Positions 14,501 through 19,985 of a stretch of DNA of 64,000 nucleotides are shown one piece after another. Position 1 is the stretch's first letter. The number at the start of each line of letters is the position of its first letter. A program made the translations under genes and the position numbers. Under the pieces are notes generated by a model that was given only the letters and a program-made list of their open reading frames with translations, was not told where the DNA came from and did no database searches. The DNA comes from Streptococcus parapneumoniae. Lineage in GTDB: Bacteria; Bacillota; Bacilli; Lactobacillales; Streptococcaceae. The DNA is taken from NCBI RefSeq assembly GCF_037076355.1, contig NZ_AP026968.1, positions 2,186,501 to 2,250,500 on the forward strand, written 5' to 3'.

Positions 14501-17335
14501 TCCTGCCACTTTTTGTTTCACATAATAAGTCCCGGCTTGAAGCTTAACGTTTGTAAACGTAACTTCATTTCCTTGACTACCAGCTGTAACTCTAGATACA
14601 AGTGAATCAGCTTGATTATTTATTCCTTTTTTATATAATTCTACCTCGCTATTTGGTTCGATATTTCTCGCTGTAACATTAAGTGTTTGTCCTAGTTTTG
14701 ATTCTATGTCTGTTGTTATTTCAGGTTTTTTAGGTTTTGTTACAAAATGGATTTCTCCTTCATTAGAAGAATTATCATTATACGAAACTTTATACTTATA
14801 AGTATGAACCCCTGCTGTAGATATAGCATCTAAAGTTACTTCTTCTCTAGTAAGTTCACTATCCCCTTTGTACCATCTAATGCTTTGTCCATTTTGCTGT
14901 GCTTCCTGTTTAGTTGTTTCTTTATCTAACTTCTGATCCCCTTCGTTATAATAGTCCCCATAAGATTGACCATCTATATCGAAAGCATGGTCAGAACCAT
15001 TGATGCCCCCTTCCGTCAAAACTCCTTTAACATTTGGATTTAACGGATCATCTTGATATTTTTCATAAGCATAAGCAGTGCTGCCATTTTTCTCATTAAC
15101 TTTTCTTCCTTCTACAGGGAATCTAGACGTATAATATGCCGTATTTCGTTCAACTTGATAGTACCCATTACCTTGAAGACGATAGATATTTTTATCAGCG
15201 AATCCTTTTTCACTATCAACTCTAGCATGCACTATACTTCCGAAATAAGTTTTTTCTGCATTTTTAATACCTTTTAGCACAGATAAATAATCTAATTTAT
15301 TTAAATCGTTATTACCTGTCGTTTCGAAGTTGATTCTATAACTCGTATTCCCTGCTATTCTACCGTAATAAGTTACTCCATTAGAATCTTTAATTTTCTT
15401 TAGTTTCTGATCTCCTAACTCTCTTTCTACTCTTGATTGCAAGTCTGAGTTAGCTGGTACAGTTTCGCTATCCCCTCTACTGTGGAATGCATCTGGTTGT
15501 GCATTTCGGATTGCTAATCCGCTTCTATAAAAGTCATCTACATTTCCTACTAAATAATAATTAGGACTTCCTGGAGTTCCTACTCTACTAGCATTCGTAT
15601 TTCCTGGAGTTCCCTTCACTACATCTTTAGCTCCAGCAGCACTTAATGATCCAGTAATCATATCTTGATTATTTCCTCTACCCTGGGTTGAATTCGAAGT
15701 TGTTCCAGCATTATCGGTTTTAGTTACTGTTACTGTATCTTGTTTAATGTTTTGACCATTAGGTACCGTAAACATGAAACTAACCCCATCTAAATCATTT
15801 CTTCCAGGGTTAATCTCAATATTCCATCTAAACCCATTGTTTGTTGCGGTTACCGTTTCTTTCAAATACCCTTGTAGTCTATTAATTTTATCTGGATTTC
15901 CACCACCTCTGATAGCGCGTTCATTAAAGAATGCATAAGTGTATCGGCTATATGGGCTTGCAGGGTCTTGCCCTCTATCAAAGTAGTACCTAAATTTATT
16001 ATTATATATTCCAACACTATCTACCGAGCGAGCTGTCCTGTTCGAACGTGGTTGGATGGTTGTTGGTTCTGTATCTGAAGATTGCTCATGTTCGATGTCA
16101 TCTTCATCATCATCAAGTGAATAACCAGACTCATTCCTCTTAGAAACCCGTGGTTCAAGGGGATTTGAAACAACCGCTCCATTAGCCTCTTTTTCAGCAA
16201 GAACTCCTTCGATAAGTTCACGTGATTTTTTCAGATCTGCTAAGGCCGCATCAAAATCTGATTGACTGATAGTGTCTCCTTTAGAGAAGGCTTCATTGAA
16301 CTTATCAACGGCTGCCTTGGCTGCTTGGATTTTATCTTCCGACGCATTGTTAGCTCGGAGTTGATTAGTGATAAACTCTAACTCTTTTTTTAGGTCATAA
16401 ACACCATTTTTACCTTCTGTGTTGGTGTAGGTTGGGAGTGCCTGTGGAGTAGCTTGAGAGCTAGAGCTAGCTCCAGGAGTAGTTGCGTTCCCTCCAGCAG
16501 ATGAAGCGTCTTGGGTTGCAGCTGGTGCTGTCGCGCTCAAGCCTCCTCCTCTACGACGCTTCCCTCCGGTTGGTTGCTCGGTCACAGCTCCGTCTGGAGT
16601 AGCGAGTCCGGTAGAAGTTATACCTGTAGATGTGAGGTCTGTAGATGCTAGACCTGCTTTTTCCAAGATTGTTGGATTTTCTAGGGCAGGCGTCAAGGCT
16701 TGGTTGACACGGCTGATTAGGGCTTCCATAGCCCTTGTTTGCTCGTCAACTTGCGCTTGTGTCGCTTTAGGGTCGCTCAAAACTGCATTAGCTGCTGCTA
16801 GACCCGCTTCCACTTCATCGTGGAGAGCCTTCATAGAGTCTAGGGTTAGGTTTGCCAACAAAGCTTGCAGATTCCCTTGAGTCGATTTGGCTGCCTCTGT
16901 ATTAGCAACAGCAGCTGGCTGTTCTTGCTCTTTTTCTCCCTCTGCTTGAGGCTTCTCTTGAGCAGACTCTGGCTGGCTAGAGTTAGAGTCTACCTCAGCA
17001 GGCTTAGACACAGCTTTCCCTTGTTCAGCTTCTTCAGCCGGCGCCTCTTGTGCTTTTAGCTCATCAGCTGGTTTAAGTTCAGCTGGCTGGTCAGTCAGAG
17101 CTTGCTTGGAGTCTTCCTCATCCGAGGTTCCTGGAACCCCATCTGCATTGCCATCAGAACCTGCCGTAACGACATCACTTGCCGTAACTGGAGTAATTGT
17201 CTCACTCGCTGCCACAGCTCCGTTGGCAAAAAACATCAGAGCCGCTACCGCAACACTGGCAGCACCAAAGTGGTACTTACGAATGGAATAACGGAAGACC
17301 TTTTCCCCGTTATCATCACGATATGATTTTTTCAT
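1..17335 (-). CDS. Giant YSIRK-type cell-surface protein with FIVAR-type tandem repeats (3' end beyond window)
   Basis: The frame opens at an ATG preceded by a GAGAGGTAA ribosome binding site and stays open for 5,778 codons to the window edge, so the C-terminus and any LPXTG anchor are not seen. Residues 1-43 form a signal peptide with the motif YSIRKYHFGAASVAV, typical of streptococcal and staphylococcal wall proteins. A Pro/Glu/Ala/Gln-rich segment follows, then two helical FIVAR-like stretches before about residue 400. About 2,500 residues of probable beta-sandwich modules come next, with a recurring pattern of LTYxN...TVxxTKxxxxW (for example VTLTYVNANG, MSLTYTPTGR, VTLNYKNNNN). From about residue 2,940 the protein is tandem 176-residue helical repeats. 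FIVAR repeats occur in staphylococcal Ebh and related matrix-binding proteins, so adhesion or wall-associated matrix binding is inferred, not shown. A G8 tract and an RBS-masking hairpin lie in the leader. Confidence 0.9.
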   Translation of the reverse strand, partial: MKKSYRDDNGEKVFRYSIRKYHFGAASVAVAALMFFANGAVAASETITPVTASDVVTAGSDGNADGVPGTSDEEDSKQALTDQPAELKPADELKAQEAPAEEAEQGKAVSKPAEVDSNSSQPESAQEKPQAEGEKEQEQPAAVANTEAAKSTQGNLQALLANLTLDSMKALHDEVEAGLAAANAVLSDPKATQAQVDEQTRAMEALISRVNQALTPALENPTILEKAGLASTDLTSTGITSTGLATPDGAVTEQPTGGKRRRGGGLSATAPAATQDASSAGGNATTPGASSSSQATPQALPTYTNTEGKNGVYDLKKELEFITNQLRANNASEDKIQAAKAAVDKFNEAFSKGDTISQSDFDAALADLKKSRELIEGVLAEKEANGAVVSNPLEPRVSKRNESGYSLDDDEDDIEHEQSSDTEPTTIQPRSNRTARSVDSVGIYNNKFRYYFDRGQDPASPYSRYTYAFFNERAIRGGGNPDKINRLQGYLKETVTATNNGFRWNIEINPGRNDLDGVSFMFTVPNGQNIKQDTVTVTKTDNAGTTSNSTQGRGNNQDMITGSLSAAGAKDVVKGTPGNTNASRVGTPGSPNYYLVGNVDDFYRSGLAIRNAQPDAFHSRGDSETVPANSDLQSRVERELGDQKLKKIKDSNGVTYYGRIAGNTSYRINFETTGNNDLNKLDYLSVLKGIKNAEKTYFGSIVHARVDSEKGFADKNIYRLQGNGYYQVERNTAYYTSRFPVEGRKVNEKNGSTAYAYEKYQDDPLNPNVKGVLTEGGINGSDHAFDIDGQSYGDYYNEGDQKLDKETTKQEAQQNGQSIRWYKGDSELTREEVTLDAISTAGVHTYKYKVSYNDNSSNEGEIHFVTKPKKPEITTDIESKLGQTLNVTARNIEPNSEVELYKKGINNQADSLVSRVTAGSQGNEVTFTNVKLQAGTYYVKQKVAGSWLDRSNRNVEGVYSDPSSDKKVDGLRVGTTGYITTSDRIDRKPITEFSEKDNPRTDVLKHAFIAESPDGIRTVTVDNPDNLPGFRTSQPPSASSSTRKGINVDVPAANLQGSYRLVFKAVSNSGVEKTFTTRINYPPAAPSFETTSQDLERKAQENLKTVKPPIIITVKDVGVSNGKVQQGKQWRVFLVRGGRNNENAVVPKAEGYEIIAETIPRDGDHKAIFDPTTYKDKVDKLGTQPIRAIVALVDKTTGRIDENLVSTLSTDEIHATNPITQYPIKAEVSQDPDTLEVTAKVGQGTANRAIVTYFPPNVFGAQETFTKVGNSWVKASQNNNNITISTNSDGTGTIHIPYGTSREGYPVGVSQREEGQSLDSTNTNVIVKGDKTAPKVSLGDTVLPTTANDATTPIYKVVQGSAFAPKLKVWDNIGGVKELDITDIPAGITKQNFGDQFQSQTNAKENSKYSGSTFSGNVADTQEVGQHTAQITVKDASNNTATYYLRYEVLPKVEAKQTKFPQVKGKTLQDGGNPETYIQFKNNNQNVTKPSAADVTWESQPNTATEGLDKTGVVKVTYHVTDGNGAAKDEVKNVTISTPVYHATVNGNGIYETTVGTNFSASTSATGGYLRSNFNTNVKYYWKSNTENGYTAGYGGDTRNQTANYLGKRQDTIRVFYPNSQDAQDYQDKRSEDHVITFVSKPKVPSVDVASLAGKANKRNQTVTVNNVTPGTTVKLYNGDAEIGSVNVAKDDNESYTAVKNNVTVTVNGTLPLSGNIRAKTIYMPNDANQKVESDFSASVQSTTEAPQTPEISQNSEDLVVKAKVGQGGATKVTLTYVNANGVTKTVGFTKNNGNWDKDNANADATVSITNETDGLGEIQLQQDTAQAGSEVTVKQKTDTSEFSTPATTKALGRLTGLTNTAQADGSVEIRVPEDATRMSLTYTPTGRTTSTTLEYTKNGRTWTSHNGINTYSDQHRISIPKGAVEDGTPVSVIASNDNKITTTEKSKAKFEQPSATTSTTRQSGDVEVTLPTDAEEVTLNYKNNNNVMSTVTVSKQQGNTWTTRDLPDGVSFRDGKLTFDYRKVNRDTPITTSATRGTGEVKSQARTATFPIPEHVAPRTTNVVISANGTPTNEQLFEGVEANNKRTVVAKEQQTAVAAGTKKVVKTTLTYQDNSTEEVDVTVISRPLAPSVDNLETRSSVSGLLSTARTISGQAMAGAEKVKLTLQDGNEKEINVSRDGSWNYTLTPTELLTQTASRFNAKYSDRQISVVQVKNGVDSEPIRVGVLMGRATVDTPLQAGRTITVHIPHDTTGGYIRIGGSVNNGGVDIGLKKVGDNWTLATDTATTNKLELTAEVEPDNQAMTKVTLKVRDNSVYNSPFTIGSERGAVKFRAHLYNGGAINQPIDVNRQAELNWILSETPTNTRPTVKLTKEVGTDTPKLKDNHVFAAPTVDELKGYFEGSDVEDDNGLTVGYAASNVGKLRVRVFRDRDMSVNRPGTSVSAVNNRIPAGNYTLVLSTIDAAGEESNVIEKNIVVKTMADFYRDSLKYPTETEKATFGNDDLEGNNFKQEAKTRFADKVREANQGNDKLPANVTYTAGRDNDKDRTVVANFPDGSTIDISHSLVAKPTKPTFNSTEGQGADAKLSDTDRVISGTALLSATKVTIHFQDGRGERGSQDVTPINGKWSYNLPANRYLRQTDDTSVIGSSSVPLSVTQTVFDAVSDKENIYVAKHRNFEGRTITQPKGSAELKALKQDAKKGIKYTEKNIEKEFPSDFKATWERTPDIDTVGKKIYKVQVTEKEQLDTSRPGEYNVTIIVTNPKPVELTYENKDNGTTRIKLPTDADKVRLTIPKGNRIEEYTLTSENNWALPSNSGITREGDYLVLNSNSVDGSRQVTAIATKGEGELKSQETPTSISIPTHDFEVTKITKKPGESTTDEELLAAVDVVNKQSAALKEGTKYPTTVGNYNLEVVVTYTDRSTEIIRVPYEVTAVDNSGLTTAKNGLDTERNKAVDTTGKTPESVSAYNDAKQKAKEASEAAQTVLDNQNATAQDIQAEITKVNKAKEKLAEAEAGLTTAATAQAKQELTTAKEGLDAPVSTDGMTPASVEKYNAAKAEAQQAVTEAKEAAQNALNKGENATEAEVADAKAKVEAAQAKLEAAKNLLEAKSDNSGLREAKNGLDTERNKAVDTTGKTPESVSAYNDAKQKAKEASEAAQTVLDNQNATAQDIQAEITKVNKAKEKLAEAEAGLTTAATAQAKQELTTAKEGLDAPVSTDGMTPASVEKYNAAKAEAQQAVTEAKEAAQNALNKGENATEAEVADAKAKVEAAQAKLEAAKNLLEAKSDNSGLREAKNGLDTERNKAVDTTGKTPESVSAYNDAKQKAKEASEAAQTVLDNQNATAQDIQAEITKVNKAKEKLAEAEAGLTTAATAQAKQELTTAKEGLDAPVSTDGMTPASVEKYNAAKAEAQQAVTEAKEAAQNALNKGENATEAEVADAKAKVEAAQAKLEAAKNLLEAKSDNSGLREAKNGLDTERNKAVDTTGKTPESVSAYNDAKQKAKEASEAAQTVLDNQNATAQDIQAEITKVNKAKEKLAEAEAGLTTAATAQAKQELTTAKEGLDAPVSTDGMTPASVEKYNAAKAEAQQAVTEAKEAAQNALNKGENATEAEVADAKAKVEAAQAKLEAAKNLLEAKSDNSGLREAKNGLDTERNKAVDTTGKTPESVSAYNDAKQKAKEASEAAQTVLDNQNATAQDIQAEITKVNKAKEKLAEAEAGLTTAATAQAKQELTTAKEGLDAPVSTDGMTPASVEKYNAAKAEAQQAVTEAKEAAQNALNKGENATEAEVADAKAKVEAAQAKLEAAKNLLEAKSDNSGLREAKNGLDTERNKAVDTTGKTPESVSAYNDAKQKAKEASEAAQTVLDNQNATAQDIQAEITKVNKAKEKLAEAEAGLTTAATAQAKQELTTAKEGLDAPVSTDGMTPASVEKYNAAKAEAQQAVTEAKEAAQNALNKGENATEAEVADAKAKVEAAQAKLEAAKNLLEAKSDNSGLREAKNGLDTERNKAVDTTGKTPESVSAYNDAKQKAKEASEAAQTVLDNQNATAQDIQAEITKVNKAKEKLAEAEAGLTTAATAQAKQELTTAKEGLDAPVSTDGMTPASVEKYNAAKAEAQQAVTEAKEAAQNALNKGENATEAEVADAKAKVEAAQAKLEAAKNLLEAKSDNSGLREAKNGLDTERNKAVDTTGKTPESVSAYNDAKQKAKEASEAAQTVLDNQNATAQDIQAEITKVNKAKEKLAEAEAGLTTAATAQAKQELTTAKEGLDAPVSTDGMTPASVEKYNAAKAEAQQAVTEAKEAAQNALNKGENATEAEVADAKAKVEAAQAKLEAAKNLLEAKSDNSGLREAKNGLDTERNKAVDTTGKTPESVSAYNDAKQKAKEASEAAQTVLDNQNATAQDIQAEITKVNKAKEKLAEAEAGLTTAATAQAKQELTTAKEGLDAPVSTDGMTPASVEKYNAAKAEAQQAVTEAKEAAQNALNKGENATEAEVADAKAKVEAAQAKLEAAKNLLEAKSDNSGLREAKNGLDTERNKAVDTTGKTPESVSAYNDAKQKAKEASEAAQTVLDNQNATAQDIQAEITKVNKAKEKLAEAEAGLTTAATAQAKQELTTAKEGLDAPVSTDGMTPASVEKYNAAKAEAQQAVTEAKEAAQNALNKGENATEAEVADAKAKVEAAQAKLEAAKNLLEAKSDNSGLREAKNGLDTERNKAVDTTGKTPESVSAYNDAKQKAKEASEAAQTVLDNQNATAQDIQAEITKVNKAKEKLAEAEAGLTTAATAQAKQELTTAKEGLDAPVSTDGMTPASVEKYNAAKAEAQQAVTEAKEAAQNALNKGENATEAEVADAKAKVEAAQAKLEAAKNLLEAKSDNSGLREAKNGLDTERNKAVDTTGKTPESVSAYNDAKQKAKEASEAAQTVLDNQNATAQDIQAEITKVNKAKEKLAEAEAGLTTAATAQAKQELTTAKEGLDAPVSTDGMTPASVEKYNAAKAEAQQAVTEAKEAAQNALNKGENATEAEVADAKAKVEAAQAKLEAAKNLLEAKSDNSGLREAKNGLDTERNKAVDTTGKTPESVSAYNDAKQKAKEASEAAQTVLDNQNATAQDIQAEITKVNKAKEKLAEAEAGLTTAATAQAKQELTTAKEGLDAPVSTDGMTPASVEKYNAAKAEAQQAVTEAKEAAQNALNKGENATEAEVADAKAKVEAAQAKLEAAKNLLEAKSDNSGLREAKNGLDTERNKAVDTTGKTPESVSAYNDAKQKAKEASEAAQTVLDNQNATAQDIQAEITKVNKAKEKLAEAEAGLTTAATAQAKQELTTAKEGLDAPVSTDGMTPASVEKYNAAKAEAQQAVTEAKEAAQNALNKGENATEAEVADAKAKVEAAQAKLEAAKNLLEAKSDNSGLREAKNGLDTERNKAVDTTGKTPESVSAYNDAKQKAKEASEAAQTVLDNQNATAQDIQAEITKVNKAKEKLAEAEAGLTTAATAQAKQELTTAKEGLDAPVSTDGMTPASVEKYNAAKAEAQQAVTEAKEAAQNALNKGENATEAEVADAKAKVEAAQAKLEAAKNLLEAKSDNSGLREAKNGLDTERNKAVDTTGKTPESVSAYNDAKQKAKEASEAAQTVLDNQNATAQDIQAEITKVNKAKEKLAEAEAGLTTAATAQAKQELTTAKEGLDAPVSTDGMTPASVEKYNAAKAEAQQAVTEAKEAAQNALNKGENATEAEVADAKAKVEAAQAKLEAAKNLLEAKSDNSGLREAKNGLDTERNKAVDTTGKTPE

Positions 17336-17510
17336 GATTGAATTACCTCTCGTTTTTTCCTTTCTGGAGGTACTAAAAAATACCCCCCCCTTAAATATTT
17401 TAGTATTTAAGGAAAGGATATGTTTTTTTCTTTTTGTTCCCAGGCTTGTCAAAAGACAAGTTTTGAGACAGTATTATTATATACTATTTTCGCAAATTTG
17501 AACAGCAAAA
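17336..17510 (-). promoter_or_regulatory. Leader and probable promoter of the giant surface protein
   Basis: A TATAAT -10 box lies at 17477-17482 on the minus strand, but no good -35 box is seen at normal spacing (TGTTCA at 17 nt is a weak match), so the promoter is tentative. A start near 17470 would give a leader of about 135 nt. The leader holds a run of eight G residues (17383-17390). Nearer the gene, TACCTC (17367-17372) can pair with GAGGTA (17344-17349), which is the ribosome binding site. CTTGTC-TTTT-GACAAG (about 17443-17458) is a further perfect inverted repeat close to the expected transcript start. Confidence 0.45.
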
Positions 17511-17590
17511 TGCTAAATTTTTATTTGAAAAAAGACAGTAAAAAATCACTTCCTGTGCTATACTGTAATTGAATTTTTTTAGTTTTAGCG

Positions 17591-18758
17591 TTAGAACTGT
17601 TTCCTCAGTCCTATCGCCTTTTCTTTTTGATAAGTCTGTTTGGTGGAGAGTAGTTTGTAAATGATTCTGAGAATCTTATGAGCACAAGCAATAATCGCCT
17701 TCATCTTGCTTCCTCTTTGGGAAATTCGATTGTAAAAAGAAGAAAAAGCTGGATCCTTAGAATGTGCTACAATTAATCCCGACATGGTCAGAGCCTGTTT
17801 GATATATCGATTTCCTTGCGTAATGTGTGAGGATTTTTTAATGCCAGCACTCTCATAAGATCCTGGGCATAGTCCAGCCCAGGATGCTAAGTGTGCATCG
17901 GATGGAAAGGCTGTAACAGTTAGTCCAATCTCAGCTAGAATAGTGGCAGCACAGTTTTCATTCACACCAGGAATGGTTTGAAGTATCCTATTTTCCTCAG
18001 GGAAACTCCTTTTCGATGTAGTGTTGAATCTCATCGGTCAATTTTTCAATGAGTTCCTGATACATCTGATATTCCTCTAAGCTCTGGTCTAAGAGGAAGC
18101 GATCTTCTAGTGACAACTTTCCTTCCATCGCTTCAACAAGTTCTTCTGGACTTGCTTTCACTCGCTTTTGGATACAAGGGATAACAGATTCTACAGTAAT
18201 GCTTTCTCCGTTAATAAATAATTTTAAAAGTGATCGCCCTGTCTTAGAAAAAATATCAGAAAGATAACTTGTTAGCTTGATATTAGCCCGTTGTAAGAGA
18301 TTGTGAATTTCATTTTTGACTTGAGTTTGACGCTGCTTGTAAGAACGCATGCGACGTGTCAGTAAACGAAGCTGTACTACTTCAGGAGCAGGGATATAGG
18401 AAGGTTCAATTAGTCCGCAACGGCCGAGTTGAGCAATCCATTCGGCATCTTTCATGTCTGTTTTTCGACCAGGCACATTCTTGATATGTTGAGGATTAGC
18501 AAGTACCAAGACGAGATTAGAATCTGAAAAGATATTAAAGAGAGGGAGCCAATATTGCCCAGTACTTTCAAAAAAGACATGTGTGACATGGTTTTCCACC
18601 AACCAATCTAAGGCATTGTGAAGAGCTACAGTAGTTGTCCCAAATTTCTTCTGAATTTTCTTTGGCTTATTAGTATCTAGTGGATCATCTAGAATACAAC
18701 AAACAATAGATTTTTGGTGGACATCAATACCACAACACGTTTCAATCATGACTTCCAT
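17591..18758 (-). pseudogene. IS110-family transposase split by a +1 frameshift
   Basis: Two overlapping frames together make an IS110 transposase of about 390 residues, the usual family length. The N-terminal part (17997-18758, 253 residues, start preceded by AACAGGAGG) carries the DEDD RuvC-like domain, beginning CGIDVHQKSIVCC, with GRKTDMKDAEWIAQL following. The C-terminal part (17591-18034) has the serine-containing Transposase_20 region, including LQTIPGVNENCAATILAEIG and WAGLCPGSYESAG. The first frame stops at TGA (17997-17999) right after CCC. A +1 step there restores the expected junction EFPEENRILQ. That looks like one inserted C in an ancestral TTTCCTGAG. An AGGAG lies exactly three bases before the CCC codon, resembling the prfB frameshift signal, so regulated frameshifting is possible but a broken gene is more likely. 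Confidence 0.85.
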
Positions 18759-18791
18759 TATAAAAACCTCCTGTTAACTATTTGAACAATA

Positions 18792-18860
18792 GAACAAGAG
18801 GCTACTAGTAAGATATTTTTATGCTCAAGGCATATTCGAGTTATCTCATGACTCTTGTTC
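18792..18860 (-). ncRNA. Candidate IS110 bridge-RNA region
   Basis: IS110 transposases are guided by a structured bridge RNA encoded in a non-coding end of the element, upstream of the transposase in the IS110 group. The non-coding segment upstream of this transposase has a perfect 9-bp inverted repeat, GAACAAGAG (18792-18800) with CTCTTGTTC (18852-18860), closing a 51-nt interior. The location and outline fit, but I could not fold it or identify target and donor loops, so the exact RNA is unknown. Confidence 0.35.
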
Positions 18861-18960
18861 ATCCAGTTTTTTTAACAGGCTAGGAAAAGCCCTATTAGAC
18901 ACCACGGATTTGTATTGTTCATCTTCATTATAAGCTAAACTTCTTTTTCTGTCATGAGTT

Positions 18961-18989
18961 AGCAGGCTCTGCCTGCTTAGAGTTTTTTT
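18961..18989 (+). terminator. Hairpin with T-tract on the plus strand
   Basis: AGCAGGC-TCT-GCCTGCT is a perfect 7-bp hairpin followed after five bases by seven T residues on the plus strand. Its orientation would stop plus-strand transcription, although neighbouring genes run on the minus strand. It may shield the IS or the Rpn-type gene, or be only a structured IS end. Confidence 0.4.
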
Positions 18990-18994
18990 AGTCC

Positions 18995-19885
18995 TTATTT
19001 GTGATGGTCTTTCAATAGCGCCTCAAACTCAGCCACAGTCATACCCAACTGCTGACTGGCAACCTCAGATAGCAGCAGACCTTGGCGAACGAGATTTACT
19101 AGACCTACTTTTAATCCCTCTTCAATGCCTTCCGCTCTAGCTGTTTCCAAGGCATAGTCCTGCGCTAACAAGGCCTGTTCTTCTCGCATACGTAGTTGGC
19201 TAAACATCTTCCTGTCCTCCTCGGACCAGCTCTTGTAGTCTAGCAGTTGGTCTGCTTGGCTGATGGCTCGCTCGGGTTGCTGGGTAAAGGGCTTATTCCC
19301 GAAAAACTCCAACCATGGTTTACGAACCTTGTCTTTGCTGGTTTCTCTGTATTTTTTTAGTTCCAAGAATGCCATCTTGACTAGATGGTTTTCTTGTCCA
19401 TTGTTTGTGATGGTTAAGACCTCACCTGTCGTGTCCTCTCGCATGCTGAAACTGTGGAAGGCCAAATCATCTGAAAAGTAATTGCTGTCCACGATTGCGA
19501 TAGCGTATACTGGTGCGATATGCTTGTAACTCTGGTGTGTATCATCTTCTCGTTGGCGAATTTTTTCTAGGTTTTGATTAACCTGACTACATAGGTAAGC
19601 CCATAGGCGATTGATGAAAAAATTCTGATGATGAACCTGAATCTCAATAATAACTTGCGTACCATTATCCAACTCCGCCAAGACATCTATGCTAGTGTAG
19701 AAATCTTGGGCTGAATAAGGCAGGGAAGGTAGTACATGAATATTGCTCCCCTCCAAAATGGTTACATTTTTGGCAGGCAAGTCCAACATATCGCGGATAA
19801 ACTGACAAGTGATTTCTGGGTTGCTAAAGATTTTCTTAGCAACCAAATCATTGGTCGGGCTAATGCCCGGATGTCTTAAAGTCAT
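18995..19885 (-). CDS. Rpn family recombination-promoting nuclease / PD-(D/E)XK putative transposase
   Basis: This 296-residue protein belongs to the PD-(D/E)XK nuclease family usually annotated as Rpn or putative transposase (PF12784-like). The opening LRHPGISPTNDLVAKKIFSN is typical. The catalytic core is visible around residues 65-82 as an Asp in SIDVLAELDNG followed by the ExQ of VIIEIQVHHQ. Near the C-terminus a hydrophobic Leu-rich helix (EGLKVGLVNLVRQGLLL) and FEALLKDHHK match the short tail seen in many copies. The start is preceded by GGAGGAAATGG, with a TATAAT about 20 bases further up. Members promote RecA-independent recombination in E. coli; the role in streptococci is not known. 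It stands alone between an IS and the sugar operon. Confidence 0.88.
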   Translation of the reverse strand: MTLRHPGISPTNDLVAKKIFSNPEITCQFIRDMLDLPAKNVTILEGSNIHVLPSLPYSAQDFYTSIDVLAELDNGTQVIIEIQVHHQNFFINRLWAYLCSQVNQNLEKIRQREDDTHQSYKHIAPVYAIAIVDSNYFSDDLAFHSFSMREDTTGEVLTITNNGQENHLVKMAFLELKKYRETSKDKVRKPWLEFFGNKPFTQQPERAISQADQLLDYKSWSEEDRKMFSQLRMREEQALLAQDYALETARAEGIEEGLKVGLVNLVRQGLLLSEVASQQLGMTVAEFEALLKDHHK

Positions 19886-19985
19886 CCATTTCCTCCTTCT
19901 ATTATACCATATTTTTAAATCTAATTTTGCTAGATTCGATGGTTCTATCTATTTATTCGAAAAGGAAATGAATTGTGAAGATATT

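Larger units (their letters stand above)
17591..18990 (-). mobile_element. IS110-family insertion sequence (ends not resolved)
   Basis: The element is defined by its split IS110-type transposase at 17591-18758 and by about 200 bp of structured non-coding DNA upstream of it. IS110 elements generally lack terminal inverted repeats and leave no obvious target duplication, and none could be picked out here, so both boundaries are estimates. It sits between the giant surface protein and the Rpn-type gene. Confidence 0.7.

Noticed and set aside
16021..16221. Minus-strand 66-residue frame inside the giant gene
   Set aside because: It is out of frame with the continuous surface protein, lacks an RBS and has improbable composition.
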